64,000 bases of DNA from Protula sp. h YS-2021 (Eukaryota > Annelida > Polychaeta > Sabellida > Serpulidae), in contig OX457028.1 of the NCBI GenBank assembly GCA_949752745.1, positions 22,940,218-23,004,217 on the forward strand, given 5' to 3'. Both the position numbers and the translations under genes were made by a program. Below are positions 12,870-25,836 of the stretch, in pieces. Position 1 is the first letter of the stretch; each line of letters begins with the position of its first letter. Below the pieces are notes generated by a model. That model was not told the origin of the DNA, made no database searches, and worked only from the letters and a program-made list of their open reading frames with translations.

Positions 12870-13435
12870 CTAAGGTAATAAAAGACAGTAGAGAAGGAAT
12901 CATGTCTCATTTATACCGATATAATAAGCGTTTTGCAAATTAATGATATCATAATATTAACCAGGTCTTACGGGTAGTGAGATTATCAATGGACTGTATA
13001 TACAAAGAAGAGAGGCCCACACGCATATTAGTGCTACTAGGGGTAGTACGTTCAGTTTTTGTGGTTATCAGTGGAGGCAACCAAAAGTAACATGAGTGGA
13101 CCGAGGTGCGTTACACACTGCTGTGCGATATCACATAATAAATCACAACAAATCTGCATACACTGATGTTTAACTCAGTTCTTGTGATTTCATGCAGTCA
13201 TGAACAATCATGGTAAAACAGTCACGTTGTGGGCACCCAGTTATCAAAGAGCACCCACATAATCCCCGCAAACTGCAGGGATTACGTTACTCGCAACAGT
13301 GGACAAGACTGTGAGAGTGTAATAAGTGTGCAGTTTGCTGACATCTTCCGGACCAGGTTGGGCCACATTGAAACAGGCAACTACGGAACAGACAGATAAA
13401 AGAACTGTGGTCGCTAACAACAGCGAACAACGTCT
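12870..13435. other. Non-coding, nothing recognised
   Basis: No exon, repeat or RNA gene could be supported. The stretch includes the change from minus-strand coding sequence to the plus-strand coding remnant that follows. Confidence 0.35.
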
Positions 13436-15612
13436 TAAGTGAATGCTCCTGTTAGTGAACCGTCAGACAAGGATTTCAGTCCCTCGTTGCATAATGAAAA
13501 GGTGATTGTTATAACTGAGCAAGACTCTGACATCGACAAGTCGCCAAAAAGGCGCCGCAAACACAAGTCCCAGAAGGATATAAAACGCTCGGCCCGACAA
13601 CGCAAGGTAGCGTGTGTATCATTGCAGGAATTGGAACAGCAGTCGGCACCCAGAATGTCGTTAACCTCGGAATGACCTTCAGACAAGGCAACAGAGTCGT
13701 TCGAGGAGTCGTTCGTGCTACCAAACAGTATACGCGCTGGGCACACAACGACCACCACTCTAGGTGACACACCACGGATGGGGAGATATGAACCACCAGT
13801 AGAAAAGCCGGATGGCTCTGTACAAATCAACTTAGAGGAGATACTCCGCAACACGCTACACCAGCAGGCAGCCATGATTTCGCAACAGCTCGTTGGGTTG
13901 CAGGCGTAGGCACAAAATGCAACAATCATAAGGACTCTACTAGCGAGTGAGCTCACACCCGCAATACGCTGCCGGCGACAGTGCCACAGCGGGGAACGGA
14001 AGCCCAAGCCAGTTCACTTCTCGTAAGTGGGCTAGCACAAAACAGGGGTCATCACCATTGACCACGCTTATTACCCAGATGAAGCGGCACAGCGATATTG
14101 TTTCATTCTCCAGTGGCTCCGACTGGCTCAAGTCATCACAAAAACGCAACACGTCCCTAAGGAGAGCACAATCAAGCGAATGCGTTTCTGCAACGAGTTC
14201 TCCGGCAGAGGGAGGATGAGGAAGTGGCGTCAACCTCCGGACATTCCTTTTCGTGACGTTGTGGAGCTGATCCAGAGTTTTTCGAATGTCCAAGTAGGCA
14301 ACCGCCTGCAGGAAACTCACACTAGCTTCAGGCTGGAGTACTAAGTGCTGCGAAAAAGGGCCTAAAATTCATGGCACTGAACACGGCTGCGGACATTTTT
14401 GATGCCATCAAAGCTAGTGACTCGAATTTCGGGAAGGCTTTGGTCGAATACACAGTTCATCCAAGATTCGCGTCGCCCGCACAGCTTACAGACTATTGGA
14501 TAACGCCGTTAATTTTGAGCTACTCACGTACCCCAAAGCACTAGCTTGCTTAAATGTGGTACGCCCCAAAGTTAAGGTAATCCTGCGGGACAAGGACCTC
14601 AGCTACAATGACGGCATCGCTAGAACATGTCTGTATGTGCTGTCATTTGTGGAGTACGTCAATTAGACTTTTGTGAATGAAGCCATGGAATCCGATATCC
14701 ACAGTGAACAAACTGGCTGGGTGCTTAGTACGCGGCATAAAGGACATAATCAAGCTACATAAAGTGTTACTAACGTCTAGCATACAATAACGGAAGGAAA
14801 AGCACTCTCACAGGAGAAGCTCTTTCAGCTGCGGCAGCAGATTACGTGGGGCAAGCGACCCTGTTTCCCAGTGATCATCTGGCAGAACTCCATGCTAGAC
14901 ACATCCAAGATCTGCAAAACTGCACGCTGCACGAGTGGTATGCTCAGGCTGCTCTACACCATCGGCCTTTCAGCAGCGGCAGCCAGCGGAAGACTCATCG
15001 GGGAGACAAGGCGTCGGCGCAACCCGGGATGAAGGGGCTGGAAAGCCACGAGAGCCCGCAGCAGTGTTTTTCGAAAGGTCAGCCAGACTAAATCACACAG
15101 GTGGCAATTACAGTGGGCAGCGAGCAAATTTTTGTCACGGGAACTGCCTCGCTTCTTGGCTAACGTTATCGGATATCAAGAACAAAGTGTCGCATGCCAA
15201 CTCTTTCCCCGTAGCAGGCAGGCTCATACATACATCATGGTTAAGACCGAAGGGCAACCAAGTGGTGAGGTGGCTAAGGTACGGATACCCTCTCCCATTA
15301 CAAAGCAAACAGCCAAGCGCCGCTCATCCGTCTTACTCATAAGGTACACCCGCACGCATGACCTTAAATAGGCAGGGAACATAAAAGCAAGCAGCACTCC
15401 AGGATATGCTAACACGAAATTTTCCTTGGTATAGGTAACCGCCAGCCAAACACAAACTGCACTGGAAATTGAATTTAGTGATAGATTTCTTTTAGGACCC
15501 TACTTTTCGGGGCAAAGAAAATACTCCGGAGCGGAAAATCAGCATCATTGACGAAAACAACGGCACAGTCGTTCTGAAGCCCCGGTCCAACTTCCTAGGT
15601 ACGACGCACAGC
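13436..15612 (+). pseudogene. Unrecognised decayed or multi-exon coding region
   Basis: Several plus-strand open segments have coding-like composition. At 13439-13675 there is a highly charged stretch with a KRRRKHK basic cluster. At 13715-13909 there is an INLEEILRNTL helix-like segment. Around 14210-14340 there is an FRDVVELIQSF segment. At 14846-15091 there is a polar stretch. At 15496-15598 a block is bounded by an acceptor-like TTTTAG and a donor-like GGTACG. The first open segment has no ATG. The pieces are in different frames, consistent with either an intron-containing gene or a decayed element. No family could be named. Confidence 0.3.
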
Positions 15613-16400
15613 GTAATATATGATCAGGACACGGAGATATCCCTACGTGTTACCTCAACACGCACCAGAAGGATTTTACTGCAATTTGATCGTAAAACAA
15701 AAACATTCCTATAAAATATCAACAAAATGGGACCGGATCTGTAGTAGCATTTTGTATTTTCGTCAATTTGGTCAAAATTTTGGCCAAATTGGCACAAAAT
15801 ACAAGTTGTCTGGAGGACATTCGTGCCAAATTTCAAATAATCGGACCAGAAATGTAGGAAGAGTAGCACATCGAATAGTTGTTTACACACACATAAACAA
15901 ACATACACGCACACATATAATGGACGACGAAAAACCCAAAGACGAAAATCAACTGGGCTAAAAATTAGGTTATTAACCGCGGGCTTTGGGAAACGCATTG
16001 CACAAACCCGAAGGGTGAGTGGTCTCCTTTTCGCAAAATCCAAGTTCAATAACCTATTTGTTATAACACCTGAGTGCTGCATACTGTTTTAACGCAAATT
16101 TTATCAAAGAAAAGCCTTGCTAAAGGACAGTAGAACAACGGTTTGCTTAACATTCGCATATGGCGGGTTCCTTGGTTTGGGCCGGTTTTTAATGGATATT
16201 CTTCTTGGTAAAACATCCATATTTGATGAAGCGTTTTATAGAAAAAAATTGATTAATAGAAAAGGGTTTTTTTGTTTGCAATTTATCACAATTCTTGTAA
16301 TAATGTAGCTGTAGTCGCCGAGATGTCGCTCTAGAGCAACTTTTTGGCCTTATTGGCACAGAGCGATTTCCAGCCATATCCCCTCATTTTTCTAAATTCA
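15613..16400. repeat. Dispersed repeat family A, copy 2
   Basis: The segment around 15765-15925 contains a GTCAAAATTTTGGCCAAATTGGC phrase, then 'gtgccaaatttcaaataatcggacc', then a run of ACACACATAAAC-like sequence. The same order occurs near 1100-1570 and, less well preserved, near 25970-26350 and 32390-32560. No coding capacity is evident, so it is likely the remnant of a non-autonomous element. Confidence 0.5.
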
Positions 16401-16981
16401 GTTTCCTGTTATTCCAAATTTAATTAAAATTGTCCTTTATTGATATTTCTCAAACAAATATTTATATAGAGTAGATATTTGGGACAAACTTTGCCTTTGA
16501 ATATAATTTTGGGCAAATTGGATGCAGATCGATGCATATGTCGATCGATGGGGATGTAGATCGATGCGAAGCAGTGTTCACATATTCGCACGTACGAGTT
16601 AAATGATACACGTCCATAATCGTACATTCGTATCAGTTTTGCAACTGCACACAGTTATGTGAGACGGAAATCGAAGTACAGGGATCTCAACAAGGAAAAG
16701 TCATAGACGTCGATTCCAAACGATTAATAACACTTCAGTAATAAACCCTTGTATTGTCTGCTTGAACACTCTATGTTTGAGAGCAAACGTAACTTTCAAA
16801 GTAAGCACGAGAAGTTCGAATGTCATTGGTCTTAGAAACAATTTGTGAGAGACGTTGTTTAGTGTCCTAAAAATAGTAGCCGAGTTCTGCTTAACTTAAA
16901 AAAGTTCATCCTGTACATCCATGTGGTCACCCCGTGAGAAGAAATACACAAGCCACTCCCAAGCTACACAGTAGGAAAACC

Positions 16982-16983
16982 AG

Positions 16984-17022
<39 letters not shown>
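16982..17022. repeat. (AG)n microsatellite
   Basis: Uninterrupted GA/AG dinucleotide run of about 40 bp. Confidence 0.95.
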
Positions 17023-17025
<3 letters not shown>

Positions 17026-18769
17026 TCCGTCAAATATTTGTTAGCTTAGTCATTTTAATTTTCTTATTACATCCTCGGTGTAAATGTGCACTATCAATAT
17101 TCTGAGTGCGCATAAGAATACTAAAAATCCAAAGGAATTCATATATGAATACAGTTTGTCTGGCATGATCATTCCAGATGTTACTTATCAGAACCTGATG
17201 TGAGAAACCTGATGTGAGAGCGTATTGAACCTTACAAAATCATTCTGCAACACCGGAAAAGCTGCTTTCTACAAAACCAACAAACACTACAGAAACTTAT
17301 AAGTCTCATCATAAGGTCACACCTAATGCCATGTTAAAAAACTTTCTTTGCCAAAAAGTGCTATTTAAACAGAATTGAATGCTTTTTGATCTGGACTGTT
17401 TTTTTGCCATCGGTTATGTATCGGTTTAGGGGGTGACAAATTGCACGTTCTCATTCTAATTGAAAGGGGTAGAATTAAATAATATTCTAATACTAATTTA
17501 GTAGTGACCGTATCAAATCTTTTATTAGGAAAACCGCGATTTTATTGCAATGTCTTCCAAGCGTGCATTTGTATTAGAATACATTATAAACAAACAACGA
17601 AAACCTAAACATGGAAAATTAGGCACAACTAAAATCAAAGAATGCTAGATTTTAAGTTTTTTCAAGAATCAAAACCGAAATGTGAATGATCTAGAAAAAG
17701 CTATTTATACTGCATAATGTTGAAATAAGTAAAGCAACGGTTATTTCCTTAATAACATAAAATAGGGAGAGGTGATATTACGAACATGCATTATATGAAA
17801 TGATTTCGAGACTTAGGACGTCATAGTGTTTACTTAGTTGCAAACATAAATCGTTATGCCTGGTTGACTATTGCTTTGAAAATTAGGCATTAGCAGGGAT
17901 AAAAAACAGTTAAAGGCTATCAAAAATACTGTCAGAGTGGTTTAAACCGCTTTGTTCCAGGCTGATCAATGCCTGCTATCACAAAGTCAAAGCTAAAAAG
18001 CAAAGCTAGCCCGAATAGGCCCGGAAAAGTGCGAAACGGCAAAAATAGTTTTCACTGACTACTACAATCAATCAAAATGTTAATTTTCAACAACCAAAAA
18101 CTAACAGCAAAAACGCTTGGACGTACGTTTGGAAGTACGCAGTAAGGCCATATCCCTGGCGTCGGTTTGAATTTGAAATGATTTTGATCAACAGTCCCGC
18201 AAATTTCCACCAAGAAATAGCCAAAAAGATGAAGTGGACTCAAACCTCCCATATTCCATCAAAATTTTAAAACGTTTCCACTAATATGCTGGGAGCAGAT
18301 ATGTTTTTGAAGAAATTGGATTTTGGGCCAATTTTTGGTGGAAAATCAAATGGAACTAATAACCGGGCAGACTATTTTTAACTTACATTTCAACATACTA
18401 AGACTATTTCAGATTATACAAAAGAGATTTTTGTAAAGTTCTTCAGTCAATGTTTTGCGAATCAATGAGAAAGTATTAACCAAGTAGATACTTATGTCCA
18501 CTATTTCTGTTAATTTTTGGCAAATCAGAAAAAAAGTAACAGCCAAGTAAGTACCAATGACGCTTTATAATCAGAGTTTCAAGAATGTATGACTATATTT
18601 CTGGCGCTAGTTAAGATTTTACTGAAATTTATTGAGGTTTTCGCCAATACTTCTGCCAGATTTTTGGCGATTCACAAGAAAAAGTAATACTTTCATTAAT
18701 GTTTATTGATACTTTTATTTAATATATTAATGTTTCAAGACAGTAAGTCTTTTCCCAGTCACTTAGAAT
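17023..18769. other. Non-coding with family A traces
   Basis: No gene seen. The 18290-18700 part repeats phrases such as TTTTTGGCAAATC and TTTTTGGCGATTCAC with nearby AAAAAGTAA, matching family A sequence at 32390-32450 and 21000-21050. The remaining sequence is AT-rich and unassigned. Confidence 0.4.
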
Positions 18770-18776
18770 TTACGAC

Positions 18777-19079
18777 TTGTTTCAGTTGAAGCAACATGTT
18801 CACATACCAACTCATAAGTCTGGCCATACAATTGGCCTGATCTTCACTCGTGACGACCACTACGTAATCTCATGCAATTTAAGGCTCCCACAGAAACCGT
18901 TTGAGGAAAAAGTGCGATCAACACGAGACATGTGTAAAATCAATTTAGACAAGTTCAAAATAGACTTAAACGCCGCTTGCACTGCTCTCCTCTCTCAAAG
19001 TTACAGTGATACCGATGCTTTTGTTGCGGAATCTGTCCGTGATATCTTAAACAAACACGCCCAGTCAAAGAAAAATTAA
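18777..19079 (+). pseudogene. LINE endonuclease C-terminus and linker
   Basis: The frame opens with Q-H-V-H-I-P-T-H-K-S-G-H-T-I-G-L-I-F-T-R, matching the H-x-x-GHxLDLIxTR end of the apurinic-type endonuclease domain in L2/CR1 LINEs. The second-position Asp of the usual LDL is Gly here. The following charged, helical linker is typical of the stretch before RT. The frame closes at 19079 but similarity resumes further on. Confidence 0.7.
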
Positions 19080-19284
19080 CACGTCTCCGCCCTTATAATC
19101 CGTGGTACGACGATGAAATTCACACAAAACGACCTCAGAAACGTCGACCTGAACAAAAATGGAAGAAATAGAAAAAGGCCTCCGACTTGCAGGCCTTTAT
19201 CAACCAACGTAACGCATTTAACTCAACACTCGACACCAAGAAAAGCACATAACATATTTTCAGAATCTCATCAATGAAAAGGAA

Positions 19285-20130
19285 ATGAATCAAGGAAAAC
19301 CATTCAAAATTTTCAAACGGATTTGTAGAGCACCACTTGAGACATCTCTGCCAGATTGTCCATCCCAAAGAAGCCATTGTGTTAAATTAATCAAAAAGAA
19401 AGGAGCAGGTACATCACTTTCAAACTATCGACCTATTTCCAACCTCCCTTTTTTGAGCAACATTATAGAGCGCATAGTTGTCGATCAACTCACGACTTAT
19501 TGCAACGAAACCACCTATTTTACCCACTCCAGTTGGTGTACAGAAAGGGACATGCCATAGAAATAGCTCTCCTAAAAATTTTCGATGACCTTCTCACAAG
19601 TATGGACAACCAACAAGTGTCAATCGTAGTCTTGTTAGATCTTAGCTCAGCTTTTGAAATTGTCAACCATAAAATTTTGTTAAAACACCTACAATCAGGG
19701 TTTGCATTATGTGATAGTTCTCTACAGTTAATGTTCTCTACCTGGAAAATCGCTATCAGAGCATCATTATAGGAAATGCAACGTCAACACCACTTGCGCT
19801 AGAGACCGGAGTTCCGCAGGAGTCTGGATTAGGCCCTTGGGAGCACGCCACATGCACATGAGAATTGGGCATTGTCGTCCTGCTATTTTCAGTCCTATAC
19901 CATCTCTTTGCAGATGATACCCAGCTTCAAAAATGCGTAATTCCAAATTCTATTGTAAATCAATATGAAACCAGAAGAACATCGAGAACTGCGTTCTCAA
20001 GATCGCAAAATGGATGAACGCAAATCGACTAAAGCTAAACGGCACAAAAACTGAAGTTATCTTTATCGGGACAAAGCCGCTACTCAGAAAAATGACAGAA
20101 AACTCATAAACATTACGGGTACTGAAATCG
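19285..20130 (+). pseudogene. LINE reverse transcriptase fragments
   Basis: The blocks S-N-Y-R-P-I-S-N-L-P-F-L-S, KGHAIEIALLK, VVLLDLSSAFEIVNHKILLK, GVPQ (before an expected S-x-L-G-P) and LFADDTQLQ appear in family order but in at least two frames. The catalytic FADD is retained near 19910. Insertions and stops between blocks show the gene is dead. Confidence 0.8.
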
Positions 20131-20153
20131 CGTCCAAATCTACAGTAAAAAAC

Positions 20154-20810
20154 TTGGAGGATTTTATCGACCGCGATCTCAAAATGAGATCACAAGTTAA
20201 CCATGTTGTTAGAATGTGCTACGCAAATCTCGATGTTTACGGAAGTTTCGAAAATCTCTCACTGACTCTTCACTTAAAACCTTGGTACAAGCCTTTGTTA
20301 CATCCCGGTTGGACTACGAAAACTCACTACATCCATCATGGCATTTCCGATGAACTCCTGTGTGCAGAATGCAGCAGCCCGTCTCATAGCACACGTGAAG
20401 AAATCAGATCACATCATACAAACACAAACGAAGAAATTAGATCACATCACACAAACGCTCTTCGATCTCCATTGGTTAGCAATACGCCAGCGCAATATAT
20501 ACAAAATAGCAACAATAGTTTATAATTGTCAAAATAGCAACAATAGCCTGCATTCAAGGAACTGGACCACAATACCTCGCCGACTTGCTCGAACCTTACT
20601 CGATGTCCAGAGCGCTAAGATCTAACAACCAGCTAACATTGAAATTCCACGTTCAAGGTTGAAACATGCCGGTGACAGAGCTTTTAGAGTTGCGGCGCCT
20701 CGCATCTGGAACAGTCTACCGCTCGATGTCAGACAGTCTACTTCCCTTACCAGCTTTAAATCCAAATTAAAGGCTTACCTATTTCGCTTTGCCTACCACC
20801 CATATTGATT
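20154..20810 (+). pseudogene. LINE post-RT region
   Basis: The sequence includes QNAAARLIAHVKKSDHI, LHWLAIRQRNIYKIA and, near 20660-20790, a frame matching the GDRAFRVAAPRIWNSLP-type ending followed by a TSFKSKLKAYLFRFAY-like tail. This conserved end is typical of L2/CR1 LINEs. A local duplication of the HHTN-encoding segment occurs near 20410-20460. The 3' end is followed by sequence like GTAGAGGGCACAGATAAGG. Confidence 0.75.
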
Positions 20811-20939
20811 GGAAAGTATTGACACTGTTATGTTTGTCTCTAGTCATTACGCTACGTCCTTTTTTAGCTTTTTATTTCAATTTTATATTTATTTTATCCT
20901 TACATTCTATAAATTGTAGAGGGCACAGATAAGGCAACC

Positions 20940-21903
20940 GGTTGTTTGCGCTCTATAAGAACTATTTGTTACGTTATGGTATGAAATATTGTTTTTTTTT
21001 CGCCAATATTTTCTTCACGTTTTTTGCTAATCATCAAAAAAGTATTAATCAGATGGAAAAGTATGCTTCGTACATTCTATCAAATTTTTCTCACTTTTTC
21101 TCAAAAAATCCTGGAAGGAAACACCCTTTTAAGAAAAATTAGTTTTGGTCAATATTCTATCCACATGCTACCCGCTAATAATGTTCGCTACCTTCAGTCT
21201 AAATTTCAAGATATTTAGGATAAATTTCTGGGAGATATTTTTCAATTATGAAACGTATGTACACACATACGCACATTCGTACAATCGTTTAGCGATCTGT
21301 AGAAGCTGGGGCTAAAAAACAACGCTTTTCACAGCAATCGATCTTTTCATGGACACAGGCACAGATATTACCGTCACATGGAAGCAATCAAAGTACGAGC
21401 ACCGAACACTTCTGAGTGGTGTGCATATTTGATGGACGCGGAATGGAGCTCCAAAAAACTACCCGTTTTGTGTTAAATGTGGAGTATGGAATGAAATACG
21501 CCCTTTAAACGAATATTGCACACGGACGGAGACTGCCCCTCCCCAAGCAACAATCTTTCTTCAAGAACCGCGAGATGTGTTGGAAAGTTCGGTACTACTT
21601 TCATTGGAACATTTGCATTGGTAGTGTGTATGGATTATTTCGTTGCTTATAACACTCTAAGTAAGAATGCAAACAATGATTTGCCTAATGTTAGTCAATA
21701 AAGACATTGTTTCGATATAGCCATTGCATTTACTTTAGGAGTCTTTTGCATTTGTGGTTTATATGCATTTTGTTTTCATACGTCTACTGAAAAGTGCAAA
21801 ATGCTTCACTTTATTTGATAAAGAATTTTCGGTGTTGATATATTCACCTCTGATAAAGTTAAGTTTAAGAGAAAAAAATTGTAAATATATCAGTTACACT
21901 CAC
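20940..21903. other. Non-coding with family A copy
   Basis: The part at 20990-21290 has the CGCCAATATTTTC, TTTTTTGCTAATCATC and ACACACATACGCACA order of family A. The rest, up to the MACPF exon donor, has no recognisable content. A downstream MACPF exon could be hidden here but I could not identify one. Confidence 0.4.
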
Positions 21904-22609
21904 CAGCTGATTTGCAAACATATTGAATTCCTTGGGTTTTTTCAATGTATCTGCAGTACTCAGGCAAGTATATCTGTGCTGCAGTCTTCAGTGCCTCATA
22001 GTCAATGTCTAATCCGGTGAAAAATTCCTTTTCAAAAAGCTCATCAATTGAACCTAAGACCATTTTCATTGGCAATGGTGTATCTTGTACTACTGAGGCC
22101 CAAGCATTGGGGTCGCCACCTTGTTGTGGTAAGGCACCCACGGTTACGGTTGTGCTGGTTGAGTGACTAGCAAAATCTTCCGCCGCCTGTCGCTGTTCAT
22201 CAGTGAGTTTATCACCACCAGACAAACTGAAGATAGAACTATATTTGGCCTGGGCTGACACACTCAATGAGCTCTCTTCAGCGTGCTTATATTCTTCTTC
22301 GGTAAGCCGGTACTCATGACTATAACGGGCACCACTGTAAGACTCCTTCAGGTAATGAGTGCCATAGAGATTGAAAAACTCAAAGAAATTTTCCTTACTG
22401 CTCGTATCATTCTCAAGGTTTTTGAGGGATAGCACAAAGCTGTTCGTAAAACGTGGGGGAAAATATTTGTCTAATCGTGTGAAGTAATAGTCACAGTTTG
22501 CACTTGAATATACAAAACTTGTATGGGAGTTCTGCATGTCATTTACATTTTTCCGATAACCAGTGCTAGCTGAGAAATGCGCACCAAAGAATTTGGTTCC
22601 AGTAGAAAC
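21904..22609 (-). CDS. MACPF domain exon B, gene copy 1
   Basis: A minus-strand 706-bp exon with an acceptor-like TTTTAAG before 22609 and donor GTGAGTG from 21903. It encodes about 235 residues of the C-terminal half of a MACPF/perforin-like domain, including the diagnostic YGTHY motif, and an N-A-W-A-S-V-V-Q-D-T-P-L-P-M-K segment typical of the W-x-x-x-V-x-x-x-P-x-P core strand. A Cys-containing strand (YLPEYCRYIE) ends the domain. MACPF proteins oligomerise and insert beta-hairpins into membranes, in immunity, venom or egg defence. The reading frame is fully open and the orthologous exon of copy 2 (32603-33314) aligns throughout. The 5' exon is 25568-25836. Signal peptide and any C-terminal module were not found. 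Confidence 0.85.
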
Positions 22610-25567
22610 CTTAAAATATAAACAGTAAAGAAAACAATGAATCTGTAGTTATTAAACGTGTTAAACATTAAATGAAATAACTTTTACATTACATCATCAA
22701 ATTTATAAAAATCAATACTTTACTTGAAGAGCATGTGTTTGATACACAGGCATTAATCACTGTCAAAAGATTAATTAACTGGATGGGTTCCTCTTTTTAA
22801 AATTTTATTTTACATGTTTATAAATAGCTAATAATGTATAAATAATTTTTAAAAACTTAGTAACTTAAACGACTTTTACAACGATCACTGAAATTACACT
22901 TGGCAATTTGCAGTCCCTATAATTTACTGAATCCGAACTATTCGGTAAGGTGTTACCCTTTTCTTTCTATTTTCACCATAACCTTCACAAACTCCTCTGA
23001 GACGGTCAGGGCTTGGACGAGCAAATTTGCTAGAGGTATACTATATCGTCTAGTTGGTTCACCTCAATTTTTAAAAATTCATTCACATTTTATACGCAAA
23101 AATGAACATTGAAATTTAGCCATTGAAGCCCATTATAAGGCAGACGCACGCTGTGATATAGCTAATAGTACAAGCAAGCAGCTGTGGATCTCTACACCAC
23201 CCACAAAGAGTGATTTGTATCTTTTCGGGTAGTCTGAACAGCAAATATCTCAGCAGATATACTTATCTCCAACGTTTCGAAGATGTTTACCTCCAAATTT
23301 GTTATTAAGCTGTTTTCGCATTATGAATGCCATTTTGGGTTTTCTTAACTCGCTAAAAAAGTAACAGATCTACATGGCAAACGTCCTGGTATGGTAAAAT
23401 GGCATCCATACCATATTACCATTGGTCATATGACTGCCAGTGAAATGTAAACCGACCAATTTCACTGATTTGAAATTTTTTCTTGGGGAGGGAGTCGATT
23501 TGCAACAAATTTTCCACAGAGGCGATAATTTTTTCTGCAGTTATCTAAGTCAGTGGGGAGGGGGTCAGGCAATAAACTTCAAAACATATACCTCCCTGAC
23601 TTATTTAGACGTCGAGAGAGTGGTGTATAGACGTCGCAAAAATATTAATCAACTCAACAAGGAACAGTGGTCATTGCTCCTTCGAAATTCCCTTTATGTC
23701 ATCCTTTTAACACAGGATATGCATGAGGTCAATTTTCATGAATATATATATCGCCCTTCTGAATATCTTGCACTTAATGTCATGATTTTAAGTGACCAGT
23801 CATCACCATTACCAGGCTAAAATTTTCCCTAACACCATTATTTTTTCTTTTATTTTTTGGTTGGGACGTCTATTCTTCGACGTTTACAAAGGTCTCCGAT
23901 TTTTCGAAATATATGCAACGTTGCGTCACACACCGTCCAAAACCACGTCATGTCTAAAGAGTGTTTTTATCAACCGTATGTATGTAAGCTATTCTAAAGG
24001 CGTTGATCTATGGTTGCACAACCAAATTACAATTAAATTTGATGTTGAGGAAGTTGCGGATAAAATCAATGTCTGTTCATGGTTGCTTATCCATTTAAAT
24101 TTGTGTCAAAGACATTCACCTATGGTCCCAATTAAGCAAAACCAAATTACAATCAGGAACAATAAGTTCCGATATGGTCTGGTACTGATGCAATATCGAA
24201 TCGACGTTTTCTCGGTGTCAGAATGTTTACTGGGATATAACATGTCTCAAAGGTATCCCTAAATTTTTCCGAACTACATTTTACCGAGCGACAAGTTGCC
24301 GGAATTAGTATCTATGACATTTAGATGAGATTTACAATCTTGAGGATCTCTTTTTAAACTGATTCGTAATTTTGGGTGAATTTCTTTTGTGTCTTTAAGC
24401 TATCAATCACGCAAATACCGACACTTGCCTTAGATGGTACTGGAAACTTTGGGATTTACTATCTAATTAATCATCCGTGCTTTGACTTACTCAATTTCAA
24501 TCTTCATTTCAAAGATGTGTTGATAGATTGAACATTAAAGTGATCATTTATCGAATTGCAATTGAAAAATACAATCAGTGGAATTGGGGAAAAAATGGTA
24601 ACAGAAAAATGGTGTTCAAAGATTGCATGCTTACTCAACATTGAAGAAAGCCCACTAAGTGGTATAGACGCCACAAGATACCAGGCTTTGGGCCTTTGCT
24701 GGAGGCTTTATAATGTGTATATTAGGGGCCCATTAGAAACACACATTACTGTTAATCTTGGTATTACTAGGGTTGTCACTAGAGTCACAGGTTTTACTAA
24801 AGACTTGTATTATGACATGATTATAATACTGCGTCTATGATGCGTTAAAGAAAGATTGAACATGTTGATGATTTTTTCACTGTGATAAAATTATTTCACC
24901 ATTTTTTCGCTTTTAAGACTTTACCATTTTCCTTTACCATTTTTCCTTAACCATCTTTTCCAAGTTTACCTTATTTCCGTTACCAGTAGATACAAGATGT
25001 TGAAATTGCACAGCATTTATTGATCGCGCCATCAATCGGTATGGTAGTAAGAAGCTATTAAATTGCGATTTTCATCGAACTGAAATTGCTTAATTTCCCA
25101 TATGAAGTCATAACAAGGAAAATATCACAGATCATCGAATAAATAGGCTCAGCTCTTGTGACTGTGACTCATTGCATATGAAATGGGTCATTTTTGGAAT
25201 AAGCTTACTATTTTGGACTGGAAATTTTAACACGCACAATTTGGCATTTAAAGTTATTTATAACTCTCAGCTAAATGCCAATTTCTGCAACATCTCACTA
25301 GGCAAAATGTAAATGTCATTCTGTCAAAATCTGTGTTGCGTTTAGTTCAACTGGCAACTTGGCTTGTAAGAAAACGTTTTATAGAATTCAGAATTTTGAA
25401 GTGTTCAGAGTGGTATTTTTGTGGCTCCAAGTGTAATTGCCACTATTTGGATGCAAAAATGGTACAGTTTTACTAAATTTGTGCTCAGTCAAAGCTTTTT
25501 TGTTGAAATAATTTTATAGAATAATAAGTTTTATAGAAGCACATTTATAATTTTCTTGAATACTTAC
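22610..25567 (-). other. Intron of MACPF copy 1 with family B repeat
   Basis: About 3.0 kb between two MACPF exons, beginning at donor GTAAGTA (25567) and ending at the acceptor near 22610. Around 23440-24000 it contains family B blocks (GACGTCG repeats, 'acacaggatatgcatgagg', 'attttcatgaata'). Plus-strand open frames here overlap the repeat and are not considered genes. Confidence 0.55.
23440..24262. repeat. Dispersed repeat family B, copy 4
   Basis: Carries the family B phrase set in the order seen at 5180-5545: GACGTCG elements, an 'aatattaatc' block, 'acacaggatatgcatgagg', 'ttttcatgaatat', then 'ttaatgtcatgattttaag'. It is more diverged than copies 1-3. Two long chance open frames cover it. 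Confidence 0.5.
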
Positions 25568-25836
25568 AGTGTTTGATAATGTTTTCGAAAAGTCGTGCTC
25601 AGTGGTAGCTTCTTCAGCAGAGAATGACGTCACACAGGAGAGAGCCATGACAATTTGTAAGCCATCGGGCACCTTGTACATGCAGTCGGGTGTAAAGCTG
25701 TGCTGTTCAAACGTTATGTTAAAAATGGGATGCTTAAAGCCGGGGTCAAGTCCTTGCTGCATTGGATAACCATAGAATATGTTGTAGCCCATCATTATGA
25801 AATTAATTCCAGAAAACGTTGCTTGAGCTGGGCAAT
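25568..25836 (-). CDS. MACPF domain exon A, gene copy 1
   Basis: A minus-strand exon of 269 bp with acceptor TTTTTCAG and donor GTAAGTATT. It begins with two bases completing a codon from an upstream exon, then encodes CPAQATFSGINF, MMGYNIFYGYPM, PGFKHPIFNITF and ALSCVTSFSAEE. This is the N-terminal part of a MACPF domain in which a 'GYN-x-x-x-G-x-P' segment leads into the first sheet. Copy 2 has an exon of exactly the same length and phase at 35670-35938. No upstream exon with a signal peptide could be found before 27.4 kb. Confidence 0.8.

Larger units (their letters stand above)
18770..20935 (+). mobile_element. 5'-truncated L2/CR1-like LINE
   Basis: The fragment preserves, in order, the end of the endonuclease, the linker, the reverse transcriptase and the C-terminal post-RT region of a non-LTR retrotransposon, then a short 3' tail. 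The 5' part (most of the endonuclease and any ORF1) is absent, as usual for truncated target-primed insertions. Many stops and shifts make it inactive. The ADDTQLQ and LDLSSAFEIVNH motifs place it near the L2/CR1/jockey group. Confidence 0.8.

Noticed and set aside
13435..14007. 190-codon minus-strand open frame
   Set aside because: Cys/Ser-rich with no motif, antisense to the more coding-like plus-strand segments; probably chance.
15624..16082. 152-codon minus-strand frame
   Set aside because: Overlaps dispersed repeat family A and has no recognisable domain.
23440..24262. Two plus-strand open frames of 126 and 156 codons
   Set aside because: They overlap dispersed repeat family B inside a MACPF intron; no conserved protein features.
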